Positions 43,333 through 51,486 of a stretch of DNA of 64,000 nt are shown here, in pieces. The stretch covers positions 78,430-142,429 of the forward strand of contig NZ_JAJAUZ010000015.1 in assembly GCF_020532645.1 (NCBI RefSeq), read 5' to 3'. This stretch comes from Streptomyces bambusae. Lineage in GTDB: Bacteria; Actinomycetota; Actinomycetes; Streptomycetales; Streptomycetaceae. A program made the translations under genes and the position numbers. The first letter of the stretch is position 1, and every line of letters begins with the position of its first letter. The notes beneath the pieces are model-generated. The model did not search any database, was not told the DNA's origin, and saw only the letters and a list, made by a program, of their open reading frames with translations.

Positions 43333-44535
43333 TTGACGCAACGTCATGCAGTGGTCGTCGGCGCCGGGATCGGCGGCCTCACCGCCGCGCTCGCCCTGGA
43401 CCGCCGCGGCTGGTCCGTCACCGTCTGTGAACGTGCCCCCGAACCCCCGCTCACCGGCGCCGGCATCGGTCTCGCCCCCAACGCCCTGCGCGCCCTCGAC
43501 GCGATCGGCGTGTCCGCCGCGTACGCCGCCGGCCGGGCGGTGCCCGCCGCCATGGGGCTGCGCCGCGCCGACGGCCGCTGGCTGGTGCGGACCGCCACCG
43601 CCGACCTCACCGCCCGCTACGGCCGGCCCCCGATCGCCGTCCCCCGCCCGGCGCTCACCACCGCGCTGGCCGCCGCCCTGCCGGCCGGCACGGTCCGCCA
43701 CGGCACCACCGTGACCTCCGTCGACGACGCCACCGGACACCGTCCGGTGGTCCGGACCGCCACCGGAAGCGGTCTTCCGGCCGACCTCGTCGTGGCAGCC
43801 GACGGCATCCGAAGCCCGCTTCGGCAGGCGTACTTCCCCGCCCACCCGGGCCTGCGCCACACCGGCGAAACCGCCTGGCGGGCCCTCGTCGACGCCCCGG
43901 ACCTCGGGATGGCCGCCATGAGCGAGACCTGGGGGGACGGCAGCCGGTTCGGCGTGTCCCCGCTCTCCGACGGCCGCTTCTACCTCTACGCCACCGCGGT
44001 CCTGCCGCCCGGCACCCGGTCCGCGGACGGGCGGGCCGAGCTGGCCCGCCGGTTCGGCACCTGGCACGACCCGATCCCGGCCCTCCTCGACCGCATCGGC
44101 ATGCTCGACCCCGCCGACGTCCTCCAGAACGACCTGTACGACCTGGCCGCCCCGCTGCCGCGCCTCCACCACGGCCGGATCGCCTGGCTGGGCGACGCCG
44201 CCCACGCCATGACCCCCAACCTCGGACAGGGCGGCTGCCAGGCCATCGAGGACGCGGTGGTCCTGGCCCACCTGCTGCCCCGCGGCGACGACCCGTCCGC
44301 CGGCACCGACCCGGTGCCGGCCGCGCTCGCCGCCTACACCGCGGCCCGCCGCGACCGCACCGACGCGGTGCGCCGCCGGGCCCGCCGCGTCGGCCGCCTG
44401 GGCGCCGTCCGCAACCCCCTGCTCGCGGCCGTCCGCGACCTCGCGGTCCGCGCCACCCCCACCCGTCTGGCGCTGCGCGGCATGGACGACCTGTTCAACG
44501 GGTTCCGGCTGCCGGCGGGAACACCACCTCCGTGA
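43333..44535 (+). CDS. FAD-dependent aromatic monooxygenase-like protein
   Basis: 400 aa, class A flavoprotein hydroxylase fold. VVVGAGIGGLTAALALDRRG at the N-terminus binds the FAD ADP moiety. VVAADGIRSPLR is the DG motif linking FAD and NAD(P)H. WLGDAAHAMTPNLGQGGCQAIED (in parts GDAAHAMTP and GQGGCQAIED) is the GD motif binding FAD ribitol. Such enzymes hydroxylate aromatic rings or epoxidise natural products. The substrate is unknown and no biosynthetic cluster adjoins. I chose TTG 43333 because the FAD motif begins a few residues later and GGGGGTG lies upstream; upstream in-frame starts would add an unconserved extension. Confidence 0.87.
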   Translation: MTQRHAVVVGAGIGGLTAALALDRRGWSVTVCERAPEPPLTGAGIGLAPNALRALDAIGVSAAYAAGRAVPAAMGLRRADGRWLVRTATADLTARYGRPPIAVPRPALTTALAAALPAGTVRHGTTVTSVDDATGHRPVVRTATGSGLPADLVVAADGIRSPLRQAYFPAHPGLRHTGETAWRALVDAPDLGMAAMSETWGDGSRFGVSPLSDGRFYLYATAVLPPGTRSADGRAELARRFGTWHDPIPALLDRIGMLDPADVLQNDLYDLAAPLPRLHHGRIAWLGDAAHAMTPNLGQGGCQAIEDAVVLAHLLPRGDDPSAGTDPVPAALAAYTAARRDRTDAVRRRARRVGRLGAVRNPLLAAVRDLAVRATPTRLALRGMDDLFNGFRLPAGTPPP

Positions 44536-44590
44536 GGCGCTCCGACAGCTCCCACAGGTCAACGTCAACATGAATGTCCCGCGGACGCAG

Positions 44591-44624
44591 CCGGCCCGGA
44601 CCCGCAGACGCGGGTCCGGGCCGG
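44591..44624. terminator. Perfect 15-bp bidirectional terminator
   Basis: CCGGCCCGGACCCGC (44591-44605) pairs exactly with GCGGGTCCGGGCCGG (44610-44624) over a 4-base loop. It lies between the convergent monooxygenase and subtilase genes. Confidence 0.9.
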
Positions 44625-44650
44625 TCCAGCGGCACGCGGCAGCGCTCACC

Positions 44651-47600
44651 TCACGGGGCGAGCCGGTACGCGTTCGTGATCGTCTCGCGGACCGTGTTGC
44701 CGGACTTGTCCTTCAGGTCCACCCGGAACGTCGCGGCCTTCGCCGTCGACGGGTGCTGCACGGTCACCGACCGGGCGCCCTTCGCGTCGGTCGTCACCGT
44801 GAGCGCCTTCCAGGTCCGGCCGCCGTCGTACGAGACGCTGACCGCCAGCGTGGCCGGTTTCCCGGCCGCCGCGGCCGCCCCGGCCACGTGCAGCGGCACC
44901 TTCAGCGTGCCGCCCGCCGGAGCCGTCCCGTTCAGCCGCAGCTTCGGCGCCAGCCGCACGGTCGACAGCGGCAGCTTCACCGCCTGCTCCCCGGACGGCC
45001 GGGCCGACGTGAACGTCCAGACCGCGGTCACCTTCGTGCTCGTGGTGGCGTGCGCGGGCGACCGGTTCGCCTCGACGGTCAGCCGGTACGCCGCGGACGC
45101 CGCCGGCACCTCGGCGCTCAGCCACCCGGGCGAGGGGTTCGAGGCGATGACCCGGCCGCCGGACTCCAGGCGGGTGTAACCGTCGGCCTGGTAGCCGCCG
45201 TCGTGGCCCTCGCCGTCGACGAACATCTGCACGTTGGTCTCGATCGTGTTGCCGTAGCGGCTCGCGCCCTGCTCCGCCGAGGCCCCCAGGTCGGGACCCA
45301 GCACACCCGTGTTGAAGTTCAGCGCGTACCGCTTGCCGGCCGTGTACGCCACCGGCCCGGTCGAGTGGCTGCCCGCCTCGTCGCCCCGCGCGTCGAGCTG
45401 CGCCGCGCTCCAGTGCCAGTCCACACCGGCGGTGTTGACGTACTGGGTGACGGCCATCGGCAGGCTGCCTTCGAGCGGCGCCTGCGAGCCGACGCTGAAC
45501 CCGGACGCGCCGTACGGCGTCGCGTACACCCGGCCCTTCGCGGCGACGGAGGCCCCGACGCCCAGCCTGACCTCGGCGACCTGGGCGCGGGTCACGGCCT
45601 GGGTGAGGCCGGTGAACCAGCTGCCCGCGCGGTGGAACGCGAACCGGTAGTCGACGTTCCGGCCGGCCGTCCCGGGCACCTTCCAGACACCCTGGTACTG
45701 GGCCTGCATCCCGGCGGACACGGGCCCGAGCCCGGCCGTGGTGAGCTTCGTCGACCCGCCGACCGACCAGGAGGTCCCCATCATCATGGCCGGCGCGTCG
45801 TACCCGAGGACGGCCGAGGTCAGCTTGGCGGCCGGGTCCGGGGCGGTCACGGCGAACGGCCTGGCCTTGCGGGCGTCGAGCGCCACCGTCGTCTTCCCGG
45901 TCACCTTGAGCACCGGCTGGACGAAGATCGCCGTCCGGTTCCCGGTGCCGGGGCTGGTGACCAGGCTCTCCAGCAGGTAGTCGCCCTTCGGCAGCCGCTG
46001 CACGGCGGTGCCGTTCGCGTTCACCGGCAGGTCGATCCGCTTCAGTCCGAACCGGCCGCGGTGCAGCACCGACGTGTAGTAGGCCCCTGCGTTCGCGCCC
46101 TTGTCGTCCGTGTGCCGGAACGTGACGTCGTACGACTCGACCTCGCGGACCACCGTGACGGCGGTGCGCACCGACTGGCCGCCGCCCGCCGCCACCACGG
46201 TGCCGTCGAACGCCCCGTCCGCCGCGCCCTTGCGGGTGTCGACGGTGACGGAGGTCTGCGCGGTCCCGCCCGCGGGCACCGTGACCTGGGTGTGCTTCAC
46301 CGCGAACATGCCGGCGGGCGCCGGGCCGCCCGCCGGGCCGGTGGCGGCCACGCTCAGCTTCAGCGTGACCGCCTGCGTGCCCAGGTTGCGGTACGTCAGC
46401 GTCTTCACGGCCGGCTTGTCGTCGGCGTGCGGCCACAGCTGCGTGCCGAAGTCCAGCGAGCCGGGCTCGGAGACCACGACGGCGGTACGGGCCCGGACCA
46501 GGTCCACGCGGCCGGCGCCCTGCTGGTGCGGGCCCAGCCCGGCACGCGGCTTGGCCGAACCGGTCAGCAGCGCCTTGACCCGCGCGCCGCTCCACGTCGG
46601 GTGCTGCTGGAGCACCAGAGCGGCGGACCCCGCCACGTGCGGAGCGGCCATCGACGTACCCGACATGGCGACGTATCCGGTGGTGTCCGGGGGAGTGCCC
46701 TGCGTGCTCGCAGCGGCCGAGATGTCGACGCCGGGCGCCGTGATGTCCGGCTTGGACACGCCGGCGGCCGTCGGACCCCGGCTGGAGAAGTCGGCCAGCC
46801 GGTCCTGCTTGTCGACCGCCCCGACGGTGAGCGCCGCGGGGGAGCTGCCCGGCGAGGCGATCGTGCCCGGCTCGTCGCCCGCGTTGCCGGCGCTCACCAC
46901 GAACAGCGCCTTGCCCGACAGGCGGGCGATCGCCGCCTCCTTCGGGTCCACCGCGGCCTCGTCGCCCCCGCCGAGGCTCATGTTGACGACCTTCGCACCC
47001 TGGTCCACGGCCCACTGCATGCCGCCGACGATGCTGGAGTCGGTGCCCCAGCCGTCGTCACCGAGCACCTTGCCGTCGAGCAGCCGGACGCCCGGCGCGA
47101 CGCCCTTGCGGCGGCCGGCCGACTTCGCCCCCGAGCCGGCGACGATGGACGCCACGTGCGTGCCGTGGCCGAAGCGGTCGTTGGAGTCACCCGAGTCGGA
47201 GAAGTTCTTCTGCGCGACCTCCAGGCCCTTGAGGTCCGGGTGGGTCTGGTCGACACCGGTGTCCAGGACCGCGACCTTGACTCCCTTGCCGGTGTAGCCG
47301 GCCCGCCACATCGTGGGCGCGCCGATCTGCGGCACGCTCTGCTCCAGCGAGGCCCGGACCCTGCCGTCCAGCCACAGGTGGGCGACGGGCAGCGCCGCGC
47401 CGGCCGTGCGTGCCGCCGGGCGGCCCACCACGGCCGACCAGAGGGCCGCCGTACCGGACTTGGGAGCGGTGAAGGCCTCACCCCCGACGGCGGGCAGCGC
47501 GCGGCGGTCCCGGGCGACCCCGTCGAGGGCGCTGCGGAAGGCGGCGAACCCCTCCGGGGTGCCCTGCCGGTAGCCGACGATCAGCGGCAGTGTGCCGCGG

Positions 47601-47983
47601 TGCGCGTCGTCGTAGCCGTCCGCGACCAGCCGGGTCACGTCGAACAGCCGCCGGTCCACGACGCCGGCCCGGACCGGGCCCAGCGCGTCCTGCGGGATGA
47701 CGTACGTGTGGCCGGGCTCGCGGCGCACCGAGAAGACGACCCCGTCGCGGCCCGGGCCGCGGTCGATCCGCACGACCCGCCCGTCGCTGCCGACGACCAC
47801 CTTGTCCCCGGTGACCAGAGTGACGGTCGACCGGGCTTTCGTGTGCTGCCCCCGGGGGCCGTCCTGGACCCCGGAGCGGGCGCCCGGGGCCGGATCGGCG
47901 CCGGCCGTCGTCGCCCCCGCGATCAGCGTCCCGGCCACCATGGCCGCGAGCGCCACGGTCCCTGCCTTCGATATGCGTCCCAC
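44651..47983 (-). CDS. Secreted subtilisin-family (S8) serine protease, 1110 aa
   Basis: A signal peptide at residues 1-30 (GRISKAGTVALAAMVAG and on) precedes a propeptide to about 205. The catalytic triad is D241 (VAVLDTGVD), H273 (GHGTHVAS) and S444 (SGTSMAAPHV); the oxyanion-hole Asn lies in SAGNAGDE. The protease domain ends near 500. The remaining 600 residues are beta-sandwich repeats typical of large Streptomyces S8 proteases, ending ETITNAYRLAP. GTG 47983 is the better start: GGGGGA lies at good spacing and the signal peptide begins there, whereas ATG 48010 has no ribosome site. It should be exported and matured extracellularly. Confidence 0.9.
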   Translation of the reverse strand: MGRISKAGTVALAAMVAGTLIAGATTAGADPAPGARSGVQDGPRGQHTKARSTVTLVTGDKVVVGSDGRVVRIDRGPGRDGVVFSVRREPGHTYVIPQDALGPVRAGVVDRRLFDVTRLVADGYDDAHRGTLPLIVGYRQGTPEGFAAFRSALDGVARDRRALPAVGGEAFTAPKSGTAALWSAVVGRPAARTAGAALPVAHLWLDGRVRASLEQSVPQIGAPTMWRAGYTGKGVKVAVLDTGVDQTHPDLKGLEVAQKNFSDSGDSNDRFGHGTHVASIVAGSGAKSAGRRKGVAPGVRLLDGKVLGDDGWGTDSSIVGGMQWAVDQGAKVVNMSLGGGDEAAVDPKEAAIARLSGKALFVVSAGNAGDEPGTIASPGSSPAALTVGAVDKQDRLADFSSRGPTAAGVSKPDITAPGVDISAAASTQGTPPDTTGYVAMSGTSMAAPHVAGSAALVLQQHPTWSGARVKALLTGSAKPRAGLGPHQQGAGRVDLVRARTAVVVSEPGSLDFGTQLWPHADDKPAVKTLTYRNLGTQAVTLKLSVAATGPAGGPAPAGMFAVKHTQVTVPAGGTAQTSVTVDTRKGAADGAFDGTVVAAGGGQSVRTAVTVVREVESYDVTFRHTDDKGANAGAYYTSVLHRGRFGLKRIDLPVNANGTAVQRLPKGDYLLESLVTSPGTGNRTAIFVQPVLKVTGKTTVALDARKARPFAVTAPDPAAKLTSAVLGYDAPAMMMGTSWSVGGSTKLTTAGLGPVSAGMQAQYQGVWKVPGTAGRNVDYRFAFHRAGSWFTGLTQAVTRAQVAEVRLGVGASVAAKGRVYATPYGASGFSVGSQAPLEGSLPMAVTQYVNTAGVDWHWSAAQLDARGDEAGSHSTGPVAYTAGKRYALNFNTGVLGPDLGASAEQGASRYGNTIETNVQMFVDGEGHDGGYQADGYTRLESGGRVIASNPSPGWLSAEVPAASAAYRLTVEANRSPAHATTSTKVTAVWTFTSARPSGEQAVKLPLSTVRLAPKLRLNGTAPAGGTLKVPLHVAGAAAAAGKPATLAVSVSYDGGRTWKALTVTTDAKGARSVTVQHPSTAKAATFRVDLKDKSGNTVRETITNAYRLAP

Positions 47984-48120
47984 GCGCGAATCCCCCGTCT
48001 GTGTGGGCATGCCAGAGAGTCGTCCCGTACCACGCACACCGGGCGTCCTACGGTTCTCCTCGGCGACAGCGAAATCCGGCCGGATCCGGGGGAGTTGACG
48101 GCCGGTTCCGGGCCGGGCGG

Positions 48121-48975
48121 TCAGCCCCTCGACACTCCGGCGCGGGCCAGCGCGAACACGCCGGCCGCGATCAGGGCCAGCCCCAGCAGCTGCGGGGCCA
48201 GCCACCAGCCGGTGCGGACGTGTTCTTCGTACAGCAGCACGCCCAGCAGCAGGCTGACGCAGGCGTCGCCGAGGGTGAGGGCGGGCTGGGAGGCGACCAG
48301 CGGGCCGCCCTGCATCGCGTGTTCGAGCAGCAGGAGGGCCGCGATGCCGGTCGCCCCGAACGCGTACGTCTGCCAGGTGGTCAGGAACGCGCCGAGGCCC
48401 CGCTCGTCCAGGATGTGCACCGCGGACTTCATCAGGCCCGCGGTCAGGGCGTAGCAGATCGCGGTCGCCGCCCCCAGGCATCCGGCGCGGGCCCGCCCCG
48501 GCGGCCGCCGCAGCCCGGTCGCCGCCAGCGCCAGCACGGCTGCAACGCACGCGGCGAGTGCCGGGACCCAGCGGTCGAGCGGCACATGGGTGCGGTTGCC
48601 GGCGGGCGCGGCGGCCGCCAGCGCGAGCCCGAGCCCGGCGACGACCGCCGCGACGGCCGGCCACGCCCCGGCGGCCGGCCGCTGCCGGGTCAGGGCAGTG
48701 GCGATCAGCAGAGCCAGCGGCAGCTCCAGCACGAACAGCGGCTGTACGAGGGACAGCGGGCCGGTCGCCAGCGCGACGGCCTGCCCCACCCCGGCGGCGA
48801 TCACCGCAAGCATCCCGACGAGCCAGACCGGCCGCCGCAGCAGGTCCAGGATCAGCCCGGGCCGGAACCCGTCGGACCGCGGCACGCTCAGCGCCGCCTG
48901 CTGCTGCAGCACCGTGGCCAGCGCGTTGCTGAGCGCGGCGAACAACGCACAGAGAACCGGCACCACAACACCCAT
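48121..48975 (-). CDS. DMT-superfamily (EamA-like) membrane transporter
   Basis: 284 aa with about nine or ten hydrophobic helices in two related halves, as in EamA/NIPA-like permeases. PVLCALFAALSNALATVLQQ at the N-terminus and SLVQPLFVLELPLALLIA are typical. Members export metabolites or import magnesium; this one is not specific enough to tell. ATG 48975 is followed at once by the first helix. It stands alone, upstream of the subtilase in the same direction but 137 bp away. Confidence 0.82.
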   Translation of the reverse strand: MGVVVPVLCALFAALSNALATVLQQQAALSVPRSDGFRPGLILDLLRRPVWLVGMLAVIAAGVGQAVALATGPLSLVQPLFVLELPLALLIATALTRQRPAAGAWPAVAAVVAGLGLALAAAAPAGNRTHVPLDRWVPALAACVAAVLALAATGLRRPPGRARAGCLGAATAICYALTAGLMKSAVHILDERGLGAFLTTWQTYAFGATGIAALLLLEHAMQGGPLVASQPALTLGDACVSLLLGVLLYEEHVRTGWWLAPQLLGLALIAAGVFALARAGVSRG

Positions 48976-49115
48976 CCCCCGATCCTCACCCTCACCCCCA
49001 CCCCCGCCGGCCACGACACGCACCGAGCCGCCGGCGGGCTTTCCGGGCCCCGGGCACACCGGCGTGACCGGCGGGTAACCTTGCGCGATCACGCACAAGA
49101 TCCACTGGGGGGGCC

Positions 49116-49997
49116 ATGAGCGACGTCAACGACTTTGCGGCGCGGCTGAGAGCGGAACAGGAGGACGGCTCCCGGCAGGCCGCCCTGGCACAGGACCGGA
49201 AGCGGCGCCGCCGGAAGCAGGTGCTGGCCGGCGCCGCGGGCCTGGCCGTCCTGGGCGGGTTCGCGGCCTGGCTGGTCGGCGCCACCTCGGGGGAGCGGGC
49301 GGCCGACGATCCCTTCGGCGCGGCAGCGCTGGAGCAGTCCATGTGGCCGCAGGAGTGGCCGGCGACGGAGGACTTCCCCTACCGCGGGTCCGCCGCGGCA
49401 GGCTGGGCCGAGGGGGAGAACGCCGTCGAGCTGCCGCCCGCGCGTGCCCTGGGCGGCATGTCCGAGGCGCAGGTCGAGCAGGCGCTCCTGCAGACGAAGG
49501 AGATCCTGGTGGCGGCGAACTTCGAACGGGTTCCGTACGGCGAGGTCTTCGCCCGGTTCGACCCCGGTTCCCCCGCGCTCGCCGCCCTGGCCGGGAACCC
49601 GGTCGGGCTCGTCACCCGCTTCGACCGGACGGAGCTCGTGCAGCACCCGTACCGGCAGAAGGCGAGGGGCCGGATCACCTATGCGGCGGCCCCCTCGGGC
49701 AAGGGGCTGGTGATCAAGACCGACCACACCTTCGTGCACCCCGTCGCCAGTGCCCGCGACGGCGCGTACGAGGTGGCCCCCGGCATCGCCGAGTGGGCCC
49801 GGGTGCTGACGAAGCGCCGGCTGGTGATCGCCGTCCGGCCGGACTCCCCGCTGCCGGTCCTGCAGTCGTACGCGGTCCGTCTGGGCAACGTGCGGTGCGA
49901 AGCCGCGGACGGTCTGGTGCACACGTACTTCCGGCTGGAGGCACGGGCCGCGGGCGTGGCCCGGGACACCTTCAACTGCCCGGAGATCGCCGGCTGA
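49116..49997 (+). CDS. Membrane-anchored hypothetical protein, 293 aa
   Basis: Residues 1-34 are hydrophilic and end in a basic cluster (RKRRRRKQ), followed by one membrane helix at about 35-56, then a large outward-facing domain. The arrangement predicts an N-in single-pass protein. The extracellular part has conserved-looking segments QVEQALLQTKEILVAANF, RGRITYAAAPSGKGLVIKTDHTFVHPV (in parts) and two Cys near the end (NVRCEAADG, FNCPEIAG) that may pair. I recognise the style from Streptomyces genomes but not a function. ATG 49116 is preceded by GGGGGG. Confidence 0.7.
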   Translation: MSDVNDFAARLRAEQEDGSRQAALAQDRKRRRRKQVLAGAAGLAVLGGFAAWLVGATSGERAADDPFGAAALEQSMWPQEWPATEDFPYRGSAAAGWAEGENAVELPPARALGGMSEAQVEQALLQTKEILVAANFERVPYGEVFARFDPGSPALAALAGNPVGLVTRFDRTELVQHPYRQKARGRITYAAAPSGKGLVIKTDHTFVHPVASARDGAYEVAPGIAEWARVLTKRRLVIAVRPDSPLPVLQSYAVRLGNVRCEAADGLVHTYFRLEARAAGVARDTFNCPEIAG

Positions 49998-50025
49998 GGC
50001 CGGGGGCGGGGCCCGGCGGTTCGGC

Positions 50026-50598
50026 TCAGGGGGTGGTGGGCCAGGTGCGGAGGAGGGTGTCGAGGGCGGTGAGGATCTCGGTCCAGCTTTCCTGCGGGTC
50101 GGGGGCGCTGTGGCCGAAGCCGCCGGAGCCCTCCAGGGTCACGTAGCCGCTGAAGACGCTGCCCAGCAGCCGGACGGCGGTGGTCTGGTGGGGTTCGGCC
50201 AGGTCGTAGCCGCGCAGTACGGCCCGCATCATCCGGGCGTGCCGGACGCCCGCACTGGCGGCCGCGGTCTCGGGGTCGAGCGGGTGGCGGGCGGCCGTGA
50301 AGCGGCCCGGGTGTTCCCGGGCGTAGTCGCGGTAGGCGTTGGCGAAGGCATCGAGGGCGTCCTTGCCGGCCCGGCCGGCCACCGCGGCGGAGACCCGGTC
50401 GGCGAGTTCCTCCAGGGCCAGCAGCGCGATCCGGGTCTTCAGGTCGTGGGCGTTCCTGACGTGCGAGTACAGGCTCGCCGTCTTCACCCCGAACCGGCGG
50501 GCCAGCTCGGCCGGCGTCGTGTGCTCGAACCCGATCTCGTCGGCCAGCTCCGCCCCGGCCCGCACCAGGCGCTCCGTGGTCAGCCCCACTCGTGACAT
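50026..50598 (-). CDS. TetR/AcrR-family regulator with WHG-type domain
   Basis: 190 aa. HTH at residues about 8-55: LVRAGAELADEIGFEHTT then PAELARRFGVKTASLYSHVRNAHDLKTRI (in parts). The C-terminal helices around YREHPGRF-like AREHPGRFTAARHP and GSVFSGYVTLEGSGGF are the WHG-domain pattern. ATG 50598. It is convergent with 49116-49997 and divergent from the TOPRIM gene. The regulated target is not obvious; self-control is likely. Confidence 0.82.
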   Translation of the reverse strand: MSRVGLTTERLVRAGAELADEIGFEHTTPAELARRFGVKTASLYSHVRNAHDLKTRIALLALEELADRVSAAVAGRAGKDALDAFANAYRDYAREHPGRFTAARHPLDPETAAASAGVRHARMMRAVLRGYDLAEPHQTTAVRLLGSVFSGYVTLEGSGGFGHSAPDPQESWTEILTALDTLLRTWPTTP

Positions 50599-50754
50599 GG
50601 CGGTCCGCCGCCCTCCGCATCGCAATCCGTCGTTCCGCACGTGATCCAACACGCGCCTGAAGCGTTGGGGCAACTGCGCGGCTCGTGCGGGCGGGGAAAC
50701 TCTGATGCGTACGGGCTTTCGGGCGTGCCAAGATCGCGGGGAAAGCGAGGTCCC

Positions 50755-51411
50755 GTGGACGAGTTGAGCCAGTTCGGTCCCGCCCTGGTCGCATGGGCGG
50801 CCGGTGGGGCGGGGGCGGAGGCGGCCGCCGTGAAGGCGCGGCGGCTGGCCCACGGCGGGGTGCGCAGGGCCGTGCTCGTCGAGGGCACCAGCGACCGGGT
50901 CGCGGTCGACGCGCTGGCGGCGCGCGCCGGGCGCGACCTCGCCGCCGAGGGGATCGCCGTCGTCGTGCTCGGCGGGGCGATGAACATCGGCCGGTTCCTG
51001 GACGTGTGCGGCCCGCCGGGGCTGGACCTGCCGCTCGCCGGCCTCTGCGACAAGGGTGAGGAACCGTTCTTCCGCCGCCACCTGGAGCGCGTCGGCCACG
51101 GCACGGCCCGGACGCCGGGCGGGCTGGACGCGCTCGGGTTCCACGTGTGCGTCGCCGACCTGGAGGACGAGTTCATCCGCGCGCTCGGCGCCGACGGCGT
51201 GCAGGAAGTGATCGCCGGCCAGGGCGAACTGCGCCCGTTCCGCACCTTCCAGGGCCAGCCCGCCCAGCGCACCCGCCCCGTCGAACACCAGCTCCGCCGG
51301 TTCCTCGGCACCCACAGCGGCCGCAAGGCGCAGTACGCCAAGGCCCTGGTCGACCACCTCGACCCCGCCCGCATCCCCCGCCCGCTGGAACGGCTCCTCG
51401 CTCACGTCTAG
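50755..51411 (+). CDS. Stand-alone OLD-like TOPRIM-domain protein
   Basis: 218 aa. RRAVLVEGTSDRVAVDALAAR (in parts VLVEGTSDRVAVDAL) at about residues 38-55 holds the TOPRIM Glu strand, and CVADLEDEFIRALG at about 137-150 supplies the acidic DxE-like motif, with GLCDKGEEPF between them. In OLD nucleases this domain cuts DNA beside an ABC-type ATPase; here the ATPase is absent, a small form common in actinobacteria. Nuclease activity is therefore uncertain. GTG 50755 has GCGAGG upstream. A strong terminator follows. No defence genes adjoin. Confidence 0.75.
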   Translation: MDELSQFGPALVAWAAGGAGAEAAAVKARRLAHGGVRRAVLVEGTSDRVAVDALAARAGRDLAAEGIAVVVLGGAMNIGRFLDVCGPPGLDLPLAGLCDKGEEPFFRRHLERVGHGTARTPGGLDALGFHVCVADLEDEFIRALGADGVQEVIAGQGELRPFRTFQGQPAQRTRPVEHQLRRFLGTHSGRKAQYAKALVDHLDPARIPRPLERLLAHV

Positions 51412-51417
51412 GGCCTG

Positions 51418-51455
51418 TTGCGAAGGTCCTGTTGCGCCGTGCGGGACCTTCGCAA
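51418..51455. terminator. Perfect 12-bp hairpin terminator
   Basis: TTGCGAAGGTCC (51418-51429) pairs exactly with GGACCTTCGCAA (51444-51455), 7 bp after the TOPRIM stop and before the convergent ClC gene. Confidence 0.85.
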
Positions 51456-51486
51456 CACCCCCCAGCGCCCGATCCCGCGGACGGGC

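Noticed and set aside
44570..48454. A 1294-codon open frame on the plus strand across the subtilase gene
   Set aside because: It is antisense to a clear S8 protease with signal peptide and triad; its translation is Arg/Gly/His-rich low-complexity, as expected for a shadow frame in very GC-rich DNA.
1093..51411. A single defence island joining the helicase, CHAT protein and TOPRIM protein
   Set aside because: They are about 34 and 9 kb apart, separated by ordinary metabolic and transport genes, terminators and strand changes.
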